NCBI GenBank assembly: GCA_040513115.1
Contig: JBEVDW010000200.1
Span: 1 to 7,834 of the forward strand
Direction: 5' to 3'
Length of the DNA stretch: 7,834 bases
From: DATELY01 sp040513115
GTDB taxonomy: Bacteria; Pseudomonadota; Gammaproteobacteria; Steroidobacterales; Steroidobacteraceae
Below the pieces are notes generated by a model, which worked only from the letters and a program-made list of their open reading frames with translations, did not search any database and was not told the DNA's origin. This document shows, in pieces, positions 1-6,186 of this stretch; within the stretch, counting starts at the first letter, position 1; each line of letters starts with the position of its first letter. The translations under genes were made by a program, and so were the position numbers.

Positions 1-26
1 CGCGTGAGGACAGGGGAACGCGCTCG

Positions 27-3000
27 ATGCATCGACTGCTCGACAAGCAGCTCAAGGAAGCGACTGCTGCGGATGGAGAACTTGACCTGAGCAAGTTGCT
101 CGACGCCGTCGCGCGCACTTATTCCGACACGGATGACGAGCGCCGCGGCATCGTGCGTTCGATGCAGTTGATGTCCGAAGAAGCGCATGCACTCACGCGG
201 GAGCTGAAAGAGAGCACGTCGAATCAGCTGCAAGCGATCCTCGATCACGTCAAAGACGTCATCATCACCGTCGATGACGGCGGCCGAATCCTGAGCCTCA
301 ACGCGACCGGCGAGCGCGTATTCGGACATGCGGAAGGCGACATCATCGGTCGCCCGCTGCATTTCCTGTTGCCCGGGCTGGCGACGCCAGAGCAGCTTGC
401 AAGCTTGCTCGATCAATTGGCGGCGCGCCTGGAAGACACGCAAAGCGATCTCGCCTCGCACGAGACGCTCGGATTGCACGCCAAAGGAACGCACTTCCCA
501 GCCGAGTTCGCTGTCAGCAAGATCATCGTGAATCGACACACGGTCTTCGTGCTGTGCCTGCGCGATACCAGCGAACGCAAGAACGGCGACGCGGCGCTGC
601 GTGAGAGCGAGGCGCGTTATCGGACGTTGGTCGAACATGCGCCCGAGATCATCCTCGTGATGGATCTCGACGAGCGGCGGCTGGTCGACTTGAACGAGAA
701 CGCCATGCGCTTCTTCAAGATGGATCGTGCAACCCTCCTGGGTAGCGATGCCACGCTCAGCCCGCCGACGCAGCCGGACGGGTCGCCTTCGGCGGAGGCG
801 ATGTACGAGTTCCTCGAACGAACCTTTGCCGGTTCCACGCCGGTATTCGAATGGGTGTTCCGCGATGCGGTCGGCACGGACATTCCGTGCGAAGTACGTT
901 GCGTGCGCCTGCCGTCGACAGCGCGTCTGGTCCGGGGCAGTGTCACCGACATCACGGAACGAAAGCGCGCGGAAATGTTGGCCGCGGGCGAGAAGCGGGT
1001 GTTCGAGCGCATGGCTGCGAACGTCGATCTGCAGGTCACGCTCGAATCCATCACGGAGTTGGTCGAACGCGTCGCGAGCGATGCGGTGTGTGCGATCCGC
1101 TTGTTGGACGAGCAGGGCACGCGTCTCACTCACTGCACGGCGCCCCACTTGCCTGCCAGCTATCGGGCGTTGATGGAAGGAGTGCCCATCGAGGCGCGCA
1201 ACGGTTCGTGCGCCGCAGCCGTGTACTTGCAGCGGCAGGTGATCGTGGCTGATATCGCGCGCGACGCACTGTGGGAGAACCGCCGCGAAATCGTTTTGAG
1301 CGCGGGCTTTCGCGCTTGCTGGTCGACACTCATTCACGCGGCCGATGGCCGCACGCTCGGCACGCTTGCCCTCTACTTCCGCGCGCCGCGTAGCCCACTG
1401 CGCCGCGATTTCGAGTTGATGGGGCGCGTGACCCAGTTGGCTGGCATCGCTATCGAACGTCAGCATGCCGAACAGGCGTTACGCGCCAGTGAGGGGCGCT
1501 ATCGCAGGCTGTTCGATAACGTCATCGAAGGCGTTTACAGCTCCACGCGCGATGGACATTTCGTTTCGGTGAACCCGGCTCTCGCACGCATGGTGGGATT
1601 CTCCTCGCCGAGTGAGTTGCTCGCGCGCGCCACGCACACGCTGTATGCAAATCCGGCCGACCGCGACGCGATCATCCAGATCCTCGAGCGCGACGGCGAA
1701 GTCCGCAACGCGGAGTTTCAGTTGCGACGACTCGATGGCTCGACGCTCACCGTCATCGAAAATGCGCGCGTGGTACGCGACGAGGAGAGCTGCATCATCG
1801 GCTACGAGGGCACGATTTCCGACATTAGCGAGCGCAAGCGCGCCGAGATGGCCGTGTTCGAGGAGAAGGAGAAGGCGCAGATCACGCTCGAATCCATTGG
1901 CGACGCTGTGATCACGACGGATGCCGATGGTCGCGTGGAATACCTGAATCCCGTGGCAGAAGACCTGATCGGATGGAACACGCGCGAATCAGGCAGCCGG
2001 CCGCTGAATCAGATCATGCAGATCTTCAGCGAAGTGACGCGCGAGCCCGTCGAGAATCCCGTGGATCGCTGTTTACGCGAAGGCCGCGTGATCAGCGTGT
2101 CGGACCAGACGGTCATCGTGAATCGGCGCGGCGTGGAGATCTCGATCCAGGACTCCGCGGCGCCTATTCGCGATCGCGCCGGGCACATCATCGGTGCGGT
2201 GATGGTGTTCCATGATGTGAGCAAGGAGCGGCGGCTGCGCCGTGCGCTGGCCTATCAAGCGAGCCACGATGCGCTGACCGGCCTCATCAACCGGCGCGAG
2301 TTCGAAACCAGGCTGAACGAGGCGCTCGTGTCCGTGCGCGCGAACCCGAGTATCGCTCACGTGCTGCTCTACCTCGATCTCGACCAGTTCAAAGTCGTAA
2401 ACGACACGTGCGGACACCAGGCCGGTGATCGACTGCTCAAGCAGATCACCGGCCTCTTGCAAACTCGCGTGCGCGCCTCGGACACACTGGCGCGTCTCGG
2501 CGGGGATGAGTTCGGCATCCTCTTGCAGGAGTGCACAGCGGATAAAGCGGCGGCCATCGCGGATAGCCTGCGTCAGGCCATTCGCGAGTTCCGCTTCGTG
2601 TGGCAGGACGGTGCGATGAATGTCGGCGTCAGCATCGGCATCGTCGAGATCAATCCGGACAGCGAGAGCATCACGAGCCTCATGAGTGCGGCGGATGTGG
2701 CGTGCTATGCCGCCAAGGACTCCGGACGCAACCGCGTGCACATGTATCAGCACGGCGCCGCGCCGGAACGTCATCGTGAGATGCAGTGGGTATCGCGCTT
2801 GACGCGCGCGTGCGAAGAGAACCGCCTCGAGCTGTACTACCAACCCATCGTCGCCATCGGCAACAACCCCGACGAGCGCGGGCATTACGAGTTGCTACTG
2901 CGCATGCGGGATGAGAATGGGCAGATGGTGCAACCAGCCGAGTTCATCCCGGCGGCCGAGCGCTACAACATAATGCCCATGATCGATCGCTGGGTCGTCA

Positions 3001-3581
3001 GTCACGCATTGGGCGCCTTGGCGCACTATCGAAGCGATGGCGATTCGAAGCAGGCGTACACGGTCTCCATCAATCTCTCCGGCACGTCGTTGAATGACGA
3101 TCGCTTCCTCGAATTCCTCATCAACGAGTTGCAGGACTATGACCTGAGCCCGGGCGCCGTGTGTTTCGAGATCACCGAGACCGCGGCTATCTCCAACCTT
3201 CCGAACGTCGTGCACTTCATGCGCGAGTTCCGTTCGCGCGGCTGTCAATTCTCGCTCGATGATTTCGGCTCGGGGCTCTCTTCATTCATGTACTTGAAAA
3301 ATCTGCCGGTCGACTACCTCAAGATCGATGGCCAGTTTGTGCAGAACATGACCACAGATCATGTCGACCGCAGCATGGTGGAGGCGATAACTCAGATCGG
3401 TCGCGCCATGAAGATCAAGACCATTGCCGAGCGCGTGGAGACGAAGGAAGTCTTGCAGTGCCTGGCTGACATCGGCGTCGAATACGCTCAGGGCTACTAC
3501 ATTGCGGCGCCCAGGTCCGTGGAGAGCTTGAGTCGCATCACTCGTTCGACGCCGGTGCTGAAGTGGGTCAAGTCCGCCTAG
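27..3581 (+). CDS. PAS-PAS-GAF-PAS-PAS-GGDEF-EAL c-di-GMP signalling protein
   Basis: An 1184-residue sensor protein expected to make and/or break down cyclic di-GMP in the cytoplasm. No signal peptide or membrane segment is visible. Residues 1-60 are a helical N-terminus. Then come PAS1 (about 66-185, ending RDTSERK), PAS2 (193-314, ending TDITERKR), GAF (329-478, with the GSCAAAVY and RACWST motifs), PAS3 (489-607) and PAS4 (617-735). The GGDEF domain (about 742-905) keeps DALTGL at 748-753, the LDLDQFKVVND metal-binding stretch and a canonical GGDEF at 825-829. Its inhibitory I-site RxxD is present as RASD at 816-819. The EAL domain (about 920-1170) reads ELL at 955-957 but keeps the ExLxR signature, N1016, E1048, D1078/D1079, K1099, E1135 and Q1155, so phosphodiesterase activity is likely. 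The ligands of the sensory domains cannot be read from sequence. The start is uncertain: AGGGG lies 10 bases before this ATG, but the frame stays open to the window edge, so the protein may begin further upstream. Confidence 0.93.
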   Translation: MHRLLDKQLKEATAADGELDLSKLLDAVARTYSDTDDERRGIVRSMQLMSEEAHALTRELKESTSNQLQAILDHVKDVIITVDDGGRILSLNATGERVFGHAEGDIIGRPLHFLLPGLATPEQLASLLDQLAARLEDTQSDLASHETLGLHAKGTHFPAEFAVSKIIVNRHTVFVLCLRDTSERKNGDAALRESEARYRTLVEHAPEIILVMDLDERRLVDLNENAMRFFKMDRATLLGSDATLSPPTQPDGSPSAEAMYEFLERTFAGSTPVFEWVFRDAVGTDIPCEVRCVRLPSTARLVRGSVTDITERKRAEMLAAGEKRVFERMAANVDLQVTLESITELVERVASDAVCAIRLLDEQGTRLTHCTAPHLPASYRALMEGVPIEARNGSCAAAVYLQRQVIVADIARDALWENRREIVLSAGFRACWSTLIHAADGRTLGTLALYFRAPRSPLRRDFELMGRVTQLAGIAIERQHAEQALRASEGRYRRLFDNVIEGVYSSTRDGHFVSVNPALARMVGFSSPSELLARATHTLYANPADRDAIIQILERDGEVRNAEFQLRRLDGSTLTVIENARVVRDEESCIIGYEGTISDISERKRAEMAVFEEKEKAQITLESIGDAVITTDADGRVEYLNPVAEDLIGWNTRESGSRPLNQIMQIFSEVTREPVENPVDRCLREGRVISVSDQTVIVNRRGVEISIQDSAAPIRDRAGHIIGAVMVFHDVSKERRLRRALAYQASHDALTGLINRREFETRLNEALVSVRANPSIAHVLLYLDLDQFKVVNDTCGHQAGDRLLKQITGLLQTRVRASDTLARLGGDEFGILLQECTADKAAAIADSLRQAIREFRFVWQDGAMNVGVSIGIVEINPDSESITSLMSAADVACYAAKDSGRNRVHMYQHGAAPERHREMQWVSRLTRACEENRLELYYQPIVAIGNNPDERGHYELLLRMRDENGQMVQPAEFIPAAERYNIMPMIDRWVVSHALGALAHYRSDGDSKQAYTVSINLSGTSLNDDRFLEFLINELQDYDLSPGAVCFEITETAAISNLPNVVHFMREFRSRGCQFSLDDFGSGLSSFMYLKNLPVDYLKIDGQFVQNMTTDHVDRSMVEAITQIGRAMKIKTIAERVETKEVLQCLADIGVEYAQGYYIAAPRSVESLSRITRSTPVLKWVKSA

Positions 3582-3590
3582 ACGGATTGA

Positions 3591-3624
3591 ACGATGGCGA
3601 GTCGTGGTTCGGACTCGCCATCGT
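3591..3624. terminator. Perfect 13-bp hairpin between convergent genes, probable bidirectional terminator
   Basis: ACGATGGCGAGTC at 3591-3603 pairs perfectly with GACTCGCCATCGT at 3612-3624 around an 8-base loop. It lies 9 bases after the stop of the GGDEF-EAL gene and 22 bases beyond the stop of the convergent minus-strand gene. This placement suits ending transcription from both sides. The T-runs are weak: CTCGGCTTCTT follows on the plus strand and TCAATCC on the minus strand. The hairpin is seen directly; its termination activity is inferred. Confidence 0.75.
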
Positions 3625-3646
3625 CTCGGCTTCTTAAGTGTAGCTC

Positions 3647-4324
3647 CTAACCGGTAGGGCTCTTGCGCTTGTACACCGAGTGCGTCGGAACCGGTTTACC
3701 CTCGACGTAGCCGACACCGTTCAACTCGAACGAGTCCTTGTCGATGATCTTGAACGTTGCTGCGTGGGCATGCACGTCTACCGCAGGGTTGAGGTTCGTG
3801 CCGCCTGCAAAATCGAACTTGATCTCGCCCGGGGTACCCGTCTTCGCAAACTGCAGTACCGGCACGTTCTTGGCGGCACAGAAGTGCGTCAGCAGCAGTT
3901 TGTCCGGCCCGTCCATGTGATACATCAGCGCCATCTCGTAGGGTGATCCGGCCAGGTAGGTCTGTTCCACCGTGCTGCCGGCTGCGACAGTCCTGAAGCT
4001 CGTGTTGCCGACGTGCGCGCCGGAGCCCGCCTTGGGACGTCCCTCCTTGCCGTACACCGACTCCTGCCCTTTCTCGTAAGCCTCGCCCATATTTGCCGCA
4101 GCGGCAGACGTATTGATCCATTCGCCGCTCAGCGTCCTGAAATACTCCATGGCCGAAGCAGCGTCATATACCAACGCTTCCGGAGCGCCCTTGGACGTTG
4201 CTGGCCAGATTTTCGACATCGCGCCGGGCGACTGCGACGCATCATGATGCGAATCGCCGGCAGCAGTCATGCCGGAAGCAAGAATGCACGTGAAACCAAT
4301 CAATACCGGGATAAGCCGTTTCAT
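3647..4324 (-). CDS. Secreted DUF1579-like protein of unknown function
   Basis: A 225-residue protein with a Sec-type signal peptide: MKR, then the hydrophobic run LIPVLIGFTCILASGM, with likely cleavage after TAA at 20-22. There is no good lipobox, so it should be periplasmic or released. The mature part resembles DUF1579-like proteins, thought to form a lipocalin-like beta barrel. Supporting stretches are FRTLSGEW (62-69), YHMDG (135-139), LTHFCA (145-150) and FDFAGGTNLNP (170-180). No enzymatic role is established for this group that I can name. I chose the ATG at 4322-4324 because it starts the signal peptide and has AAAGGGGG 6 bases upstream. A longer open frame to 4462 would put a non-hydrophobic stretch before the signal peptide and run through the promoter. 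The gene is divergent from the first WS/DGAT gene, so a lipid-related role is conceivable but unproven. Family assignment is from recognised motifs only. Confidence 0.82.
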   Translation of the reverse strand: MKRLIPVLIGFTCILASGMTAAGDSHHDASQSPGAMSKIWPATSKGAPEALVYDAASAMEYFRTLSGEWINTSAAAANMGEAYEKGQESVYGKEGRPKAGSGAHVGNTSFRTVAAGSTVEQTYLAGSPYEMALMYHMDGPDKLLLTHFCAAKNVPVLQFAKTGTPGEIKFDFAGGTNLNPAVDVHAHAATFKIIDKDSFELNGVGYVEGKPVPTHSVYKRKSPTG

Positions 4325-4330
4325 GGATAA

Positions 4331-4338
4331 CCCCCTTT
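4331..4338 (-). promoter_or_regulatory. Strong ribosome binding site of the DUF1579-like gene
   Basis: On the minus strand AAAGGGGG ends 6 bases before the ATG at 4324. It supports the short start with the signal peptide at the N-terminus over the upstream in-frame ATG at 4462. Confidence 0.8.
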
Positions 4339-4429
4339 GAGTTGAGCGATCGTTCGACTGTTCTTGCAGCGCACAGATCCGGGACAAGACAAGCACTCGC
4401 GATTCGGCTGCGCGGCAGCTTTCGCAACG

Positions 4430-4459
4430 ATAGTGATCCCCGCCCGCTGCCAATGTCAA
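4430..4459 (-). promoter_or_regulatory. Candidate sigma-70 promoter of the DUF1579-like gene
   Basis: On the minus strand a perfect TTGACA -35 hexamer at 4459-4454 is followed after 18 bases by CACTAT at 4435-4430, which keeps the A at position 2 and the final AT of the -10 consensus. Transcription would begin near 4424 and give a leader of about 100 bases. The -35 is excellent and the -10 is poor, so control by an activator, or chance, remains possible. Confidence 0.45.
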
Positions 4460-4470
4460 CATGCGTTGAC
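4455..4470. promoter_or_regulatory. Palindrome GTCAAC-N4-GTTGAC, candidate operator
   Basis: GTCAAC at 4455-4460 and GTTGAC at 4465-4470 form a perfect 6+6 inverted repeat around ATGC. It overlaps five of the six bases of the minus-strand -35 hexamer, which is where a repressor would block RNA polymerase. The half-site spacing resembles operators of TetR-type lipid regulators such as PsrA (GAAAC-N4-GTTTC), but the half-site sequence differs. The regulator is unknown and no regulator gene is present in the window. Confidence 0.4.
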
Positions 4471-4616
4471 TCAGTCATGAGGTACCTGGTCATGCACGCA
4501 GCTCGTCCCCAGGGAGGGTCCGAAAGAGAGGCGCGGCCCTGCTTGCGCGAATCTCGGCAGATTCCTATCAGAGTGTTTGCGGATGGCGCCGGAGTCTGAA
4601 AGGTCGGCCTTATCGC

Positions 4617-4622
4617 TATAGT
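4617..4622 (+). promoter_or_regulatory. Possible -10 element of the first WS/DGAT gene
   Basis: TATAGT differs from TATAAT by one base and lies 60 bases before the ATG at 4683, which suits a leader of about 55 bases. No good -35 is found 16-18 bases upstream (TCTGAA, GTCTGA and AGTCTG are all poor), and there is no extended -10 TG. This is a weak candidate. Confidence 0.3.
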
Positions 4623-4669
4623 GCAGACGGACGTCAGTCGTTGCTGATGCCGACTGCAGCTCATTCTTG

Positions 4670-4677
4670 AAGGGGGG
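4670..4677 (+). promoter_or_regulatory. Ribosome binding site of the first WS/DGAT gene
   Basis: AAGGGGGG ends 5 bases before the ATG at 4683 and supports that start, which also gives the usual family N-terminus. Confidence 0.75.
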
Positions 4678-4682
4678 CGCCG

Positions 4683-6182
4683 ATGACCAGGCTATCGCTG
4701 TTCGATCAGCTGTTCTACAAGGCGGAGAAGGCGGGTTTGCCGCCGCTGTATCTCGCCGGCGTGATGATCCTGGAACCCACCCAGGCGCCGCATCGACTGA
4801 CGCCCGCCATCATCGCCGACCACATCGCCGCGCGGATGGAGAAGATTCCGCTCATGCGCAAGAAGATCGTCCAGGATGCGCTGCGCATCGGCAGCGTGCG
4901 TCTGGTCGATGATGCCAAGTTCGATGTTCACGATCACATCAGCGTGCACGCGCTGCCGCAGCCCGGCGGTTACGATGAGCTGACCGCGGCGCTGGGAGCA
5001 TTTTCCGAACGTTCCCTCGATCTGACGAAGCCGCCGTGGCATTACGAGTTGATCGATGGCCTGGCCGGAGGCCGGATGGCGCTGGCCATCCATGTGCATC
5101 ATGCCGTCATGGACGGGCTCGGTGCGCAGGATGCACTCAGCAGCCTTTACGATCTGAAGCCACTGAAGCCCGAGAAGTCGAAAAAGAAGAAATGGCAGGT
5201 CGCCGAAGAGGGTAAACAGTTCTCGTTGCTGTCCTCGGCGCTGGTCGAGAACGCAGAGCGGGTTTACCTCAAGACACCGCGCTACCTGCTGAAATCAGGA
5301 TTGCCGCTGGTCAAATCCTTGGCCTCGGTGCTAACGAAGCAGCTCGGACTGAAGGAAACGGTCGAGACCGACTTGAGCCCGTTGCCGCCAGTGAAGAAGA
5401 CGTCACTCAACTCGGGAAAGGTTTCGTTCAAACGGCTCGTCGCGTATGTCGAGCTGCCGATCCAGGAGGCGCTCGCCATTCGTAAGCGCTTCGAGTGCAG
5501 TATCAATGACCTCGCATTGGTGCTGAATTCGGCGGCGCTCGAACACTACTTCAAGAAGACGCGCGAGACAGTGGACTTCGATCTGGTCGCGGTCATGCCG
5601 ATGAATGCGCGCAGGGAAGGTGAGAAGGGTCCCGGAAACATTCTCACCATTGCGCGAGTGAACCTGCACAACACCATTCCGAATCTCGCCACGCGGTTGA
5701 AGGCCATTGCCCGCGACACCGTGCTTATCAAGTCGCAGCATCGCTCGAAACCTGCGAAAGCGAGCATGGACGGCCGCGGACTGATGGAGCTGTTCTCCCC
5801 ATTGGTGATCGACAGTCTCTGCTTCGCGGTGGCGGAGCTGAACCTCACCAGCAAGGTGACGTTGGGAAACATCGGAATTACCAATGTGCCAGGCTCGCCC
5901 GTGACGCTGTATCTCGCCGGTGCGCCCGTCGTGTCTGGTGTGCCCATGGCGCCCGTGCTCGGCGGGATCACGGCGTTGACGATCACGGTTTCTTCGACCG
6001 ACAAATATCTCTTGTTCGGCTACCACTGCGACGGAGGTGCCATCAAGGAGAAAGACCTCTTCGTCGAGGGTGCTCGCGCCGCATTCGACAAGCTCAAGAA
6101 GCTCGGTGCCAAAGCCTCCGCAAGTCCGCGCCGCAAGAAGGTGGCCACGCAAGGCTCGCGGACCGCTGCGCGAGCGCGCTGA
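4683..6182 (+). CDS. Wax ester synthase / acyl-CoA:diacylglycerol acyltransferase (WS/DGAT), first copy
   Basis: A 499-residue acyltransferase of the bacterial WS/DGAT family. It is expected to transfer a fatty acyl group from acyl-CoA to a long-chain alcohol or diacylglycerol, making wax esters or triacylglycerol at the inner membrane and on lipid bodies. The catalytic HHxxxDG motif is HHAVMDG at 139-145. Other family marks are the N-terminal MTRLSLFDQLFY, PPWHYELIDGL from residue 117, ND at 275-276 and NVPGSP at 401-406. Length fits the family (about 450-500). Two basic stretches stand out: EKSKKKKW (164-171) after the catalytic domain, and the last 30 residues (470-499), which carry 11 Lys/Arg and no acidic residue. 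The start is supported by AAGGGGGG just upstream. The gene is divergent from the DUF1579-like gene and converges on the second WS/DGAT, with 4 bp between stops. Substrate preference for alcohol or diacylglycerol cannot be told from this reading. Confidence 0.93.
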   Translation: MTRLSLFDQLFYKAEKAGLPPLYLAGVMILEPTQAPHRLTPAIIADHIAARMEKIPLMRKKIVQDALRIGSVRLVDDAKFDVHDHISVHALPQPGGYDELTAALGAFSERSLDLTKPPWHYELIDGLAGGRMALAIHVHHAVMDGLGAQDALSSLYDLKPLKPEKSKKKKWQVAEEGKQFSLLSSALVENAERVYLKTPRYLLKSGLPLVKSLASVLTKQLGLKETVETDLSPLPPVKKTSLNSGKVSFKRLVAYVELPIQEALAIRKRFECSINDLALVLNSAALEHYFKKTRETVDFDLVAVMPMNARREGEKGPGNILTIARVNLHNTIPNLATRLKAIARDTVLIKSQHRSKPAKASMDGRGLMELFSPLVIDSLCFAVAELNLTSKVTLGNIGITNVPGSPVTLYLAGAPVVSGVPMAPVLGGITALTITVSSTDKYLLFGYHCDGGAIKEKDLFVEGARAAFDKLKKLGAKASASPRRKKVATQGSRTAARAR

Positions 6183-6186
6183 CACG

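Larger units (their letters stand above)
4325..4682. other. 358-bp divergent intergenic region with promoters for both flanking genes
   Basis: No convincing gene lies here. Open frames crossing it lack ribosome binding sites, protein-like composition and recognisable motifs. The region holds a consensus -35 for the minus-strand gene with a palindrome over it (4430-4470) and a possible -10 for the plus-strand acyltransferase (4617-4622). A small 6-bp inverted repeat, CAGTCG/CGACTG at 4635-4640 and 4651-4656, sits in the expected leader of the plus gene. A near-palindrome, GAGCGATCGTTC at 4344-4355, sits in the leader of the minus gene. Both small repeats may be chance. Confidence 0.7.

Noticed and set aside
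1036..1897. A 16-base exact direct repeat, TCACGCTCGAATCCAT, at 1036-1051 and 1882-1897
   Set aside because: Both copies are in the same frame and encode the helix TLESI that leads into the GAF and PAS4 domains. This is a common linker motif, so it reflects protein conservation, not a mobile or recombination signal.
2073..2885. A 270-codon minus-strand open frame within the GGDEF-EAL gene
   Set aside because: It lies wholly opposite clearly coding GGDEF and EAL sequence. Its translation is rich in Arg, His and Ala with no family motif, as expected for an antisense shadow in GC-rich DNA.
4325..4462. N-terminal extension of the DUF1579-like protein to 4462
   Set aside because: The extra residues precede an otherwise typical signal peptide, and a strong AAAGGGGG site directly supports the ATG at 4324.
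4466..4494. A plus-strand TTGACT that could be a -35 for the first WS/DGAT gene
   Set aside because: No acceptable -10 hexamer follows at 16-18 bases (GTCATG at 17), so it is better explained as half of the palindrome.
4342..4599. An 85-codon plus-strand open frame in the intergenic region
   Set aside because: It needs a TTG start with no ribosome binding site, has an unstructured Arg-rich translation and covers the promoter and palindrome.
4242..4664. A 140-codon minus-strand open frame over the divergent intergenic region
   Set aside because: It overlaps the signal peptide of the DUF1579-like gene in another frame, crosses both promoter regions and has no recognisable protein features.
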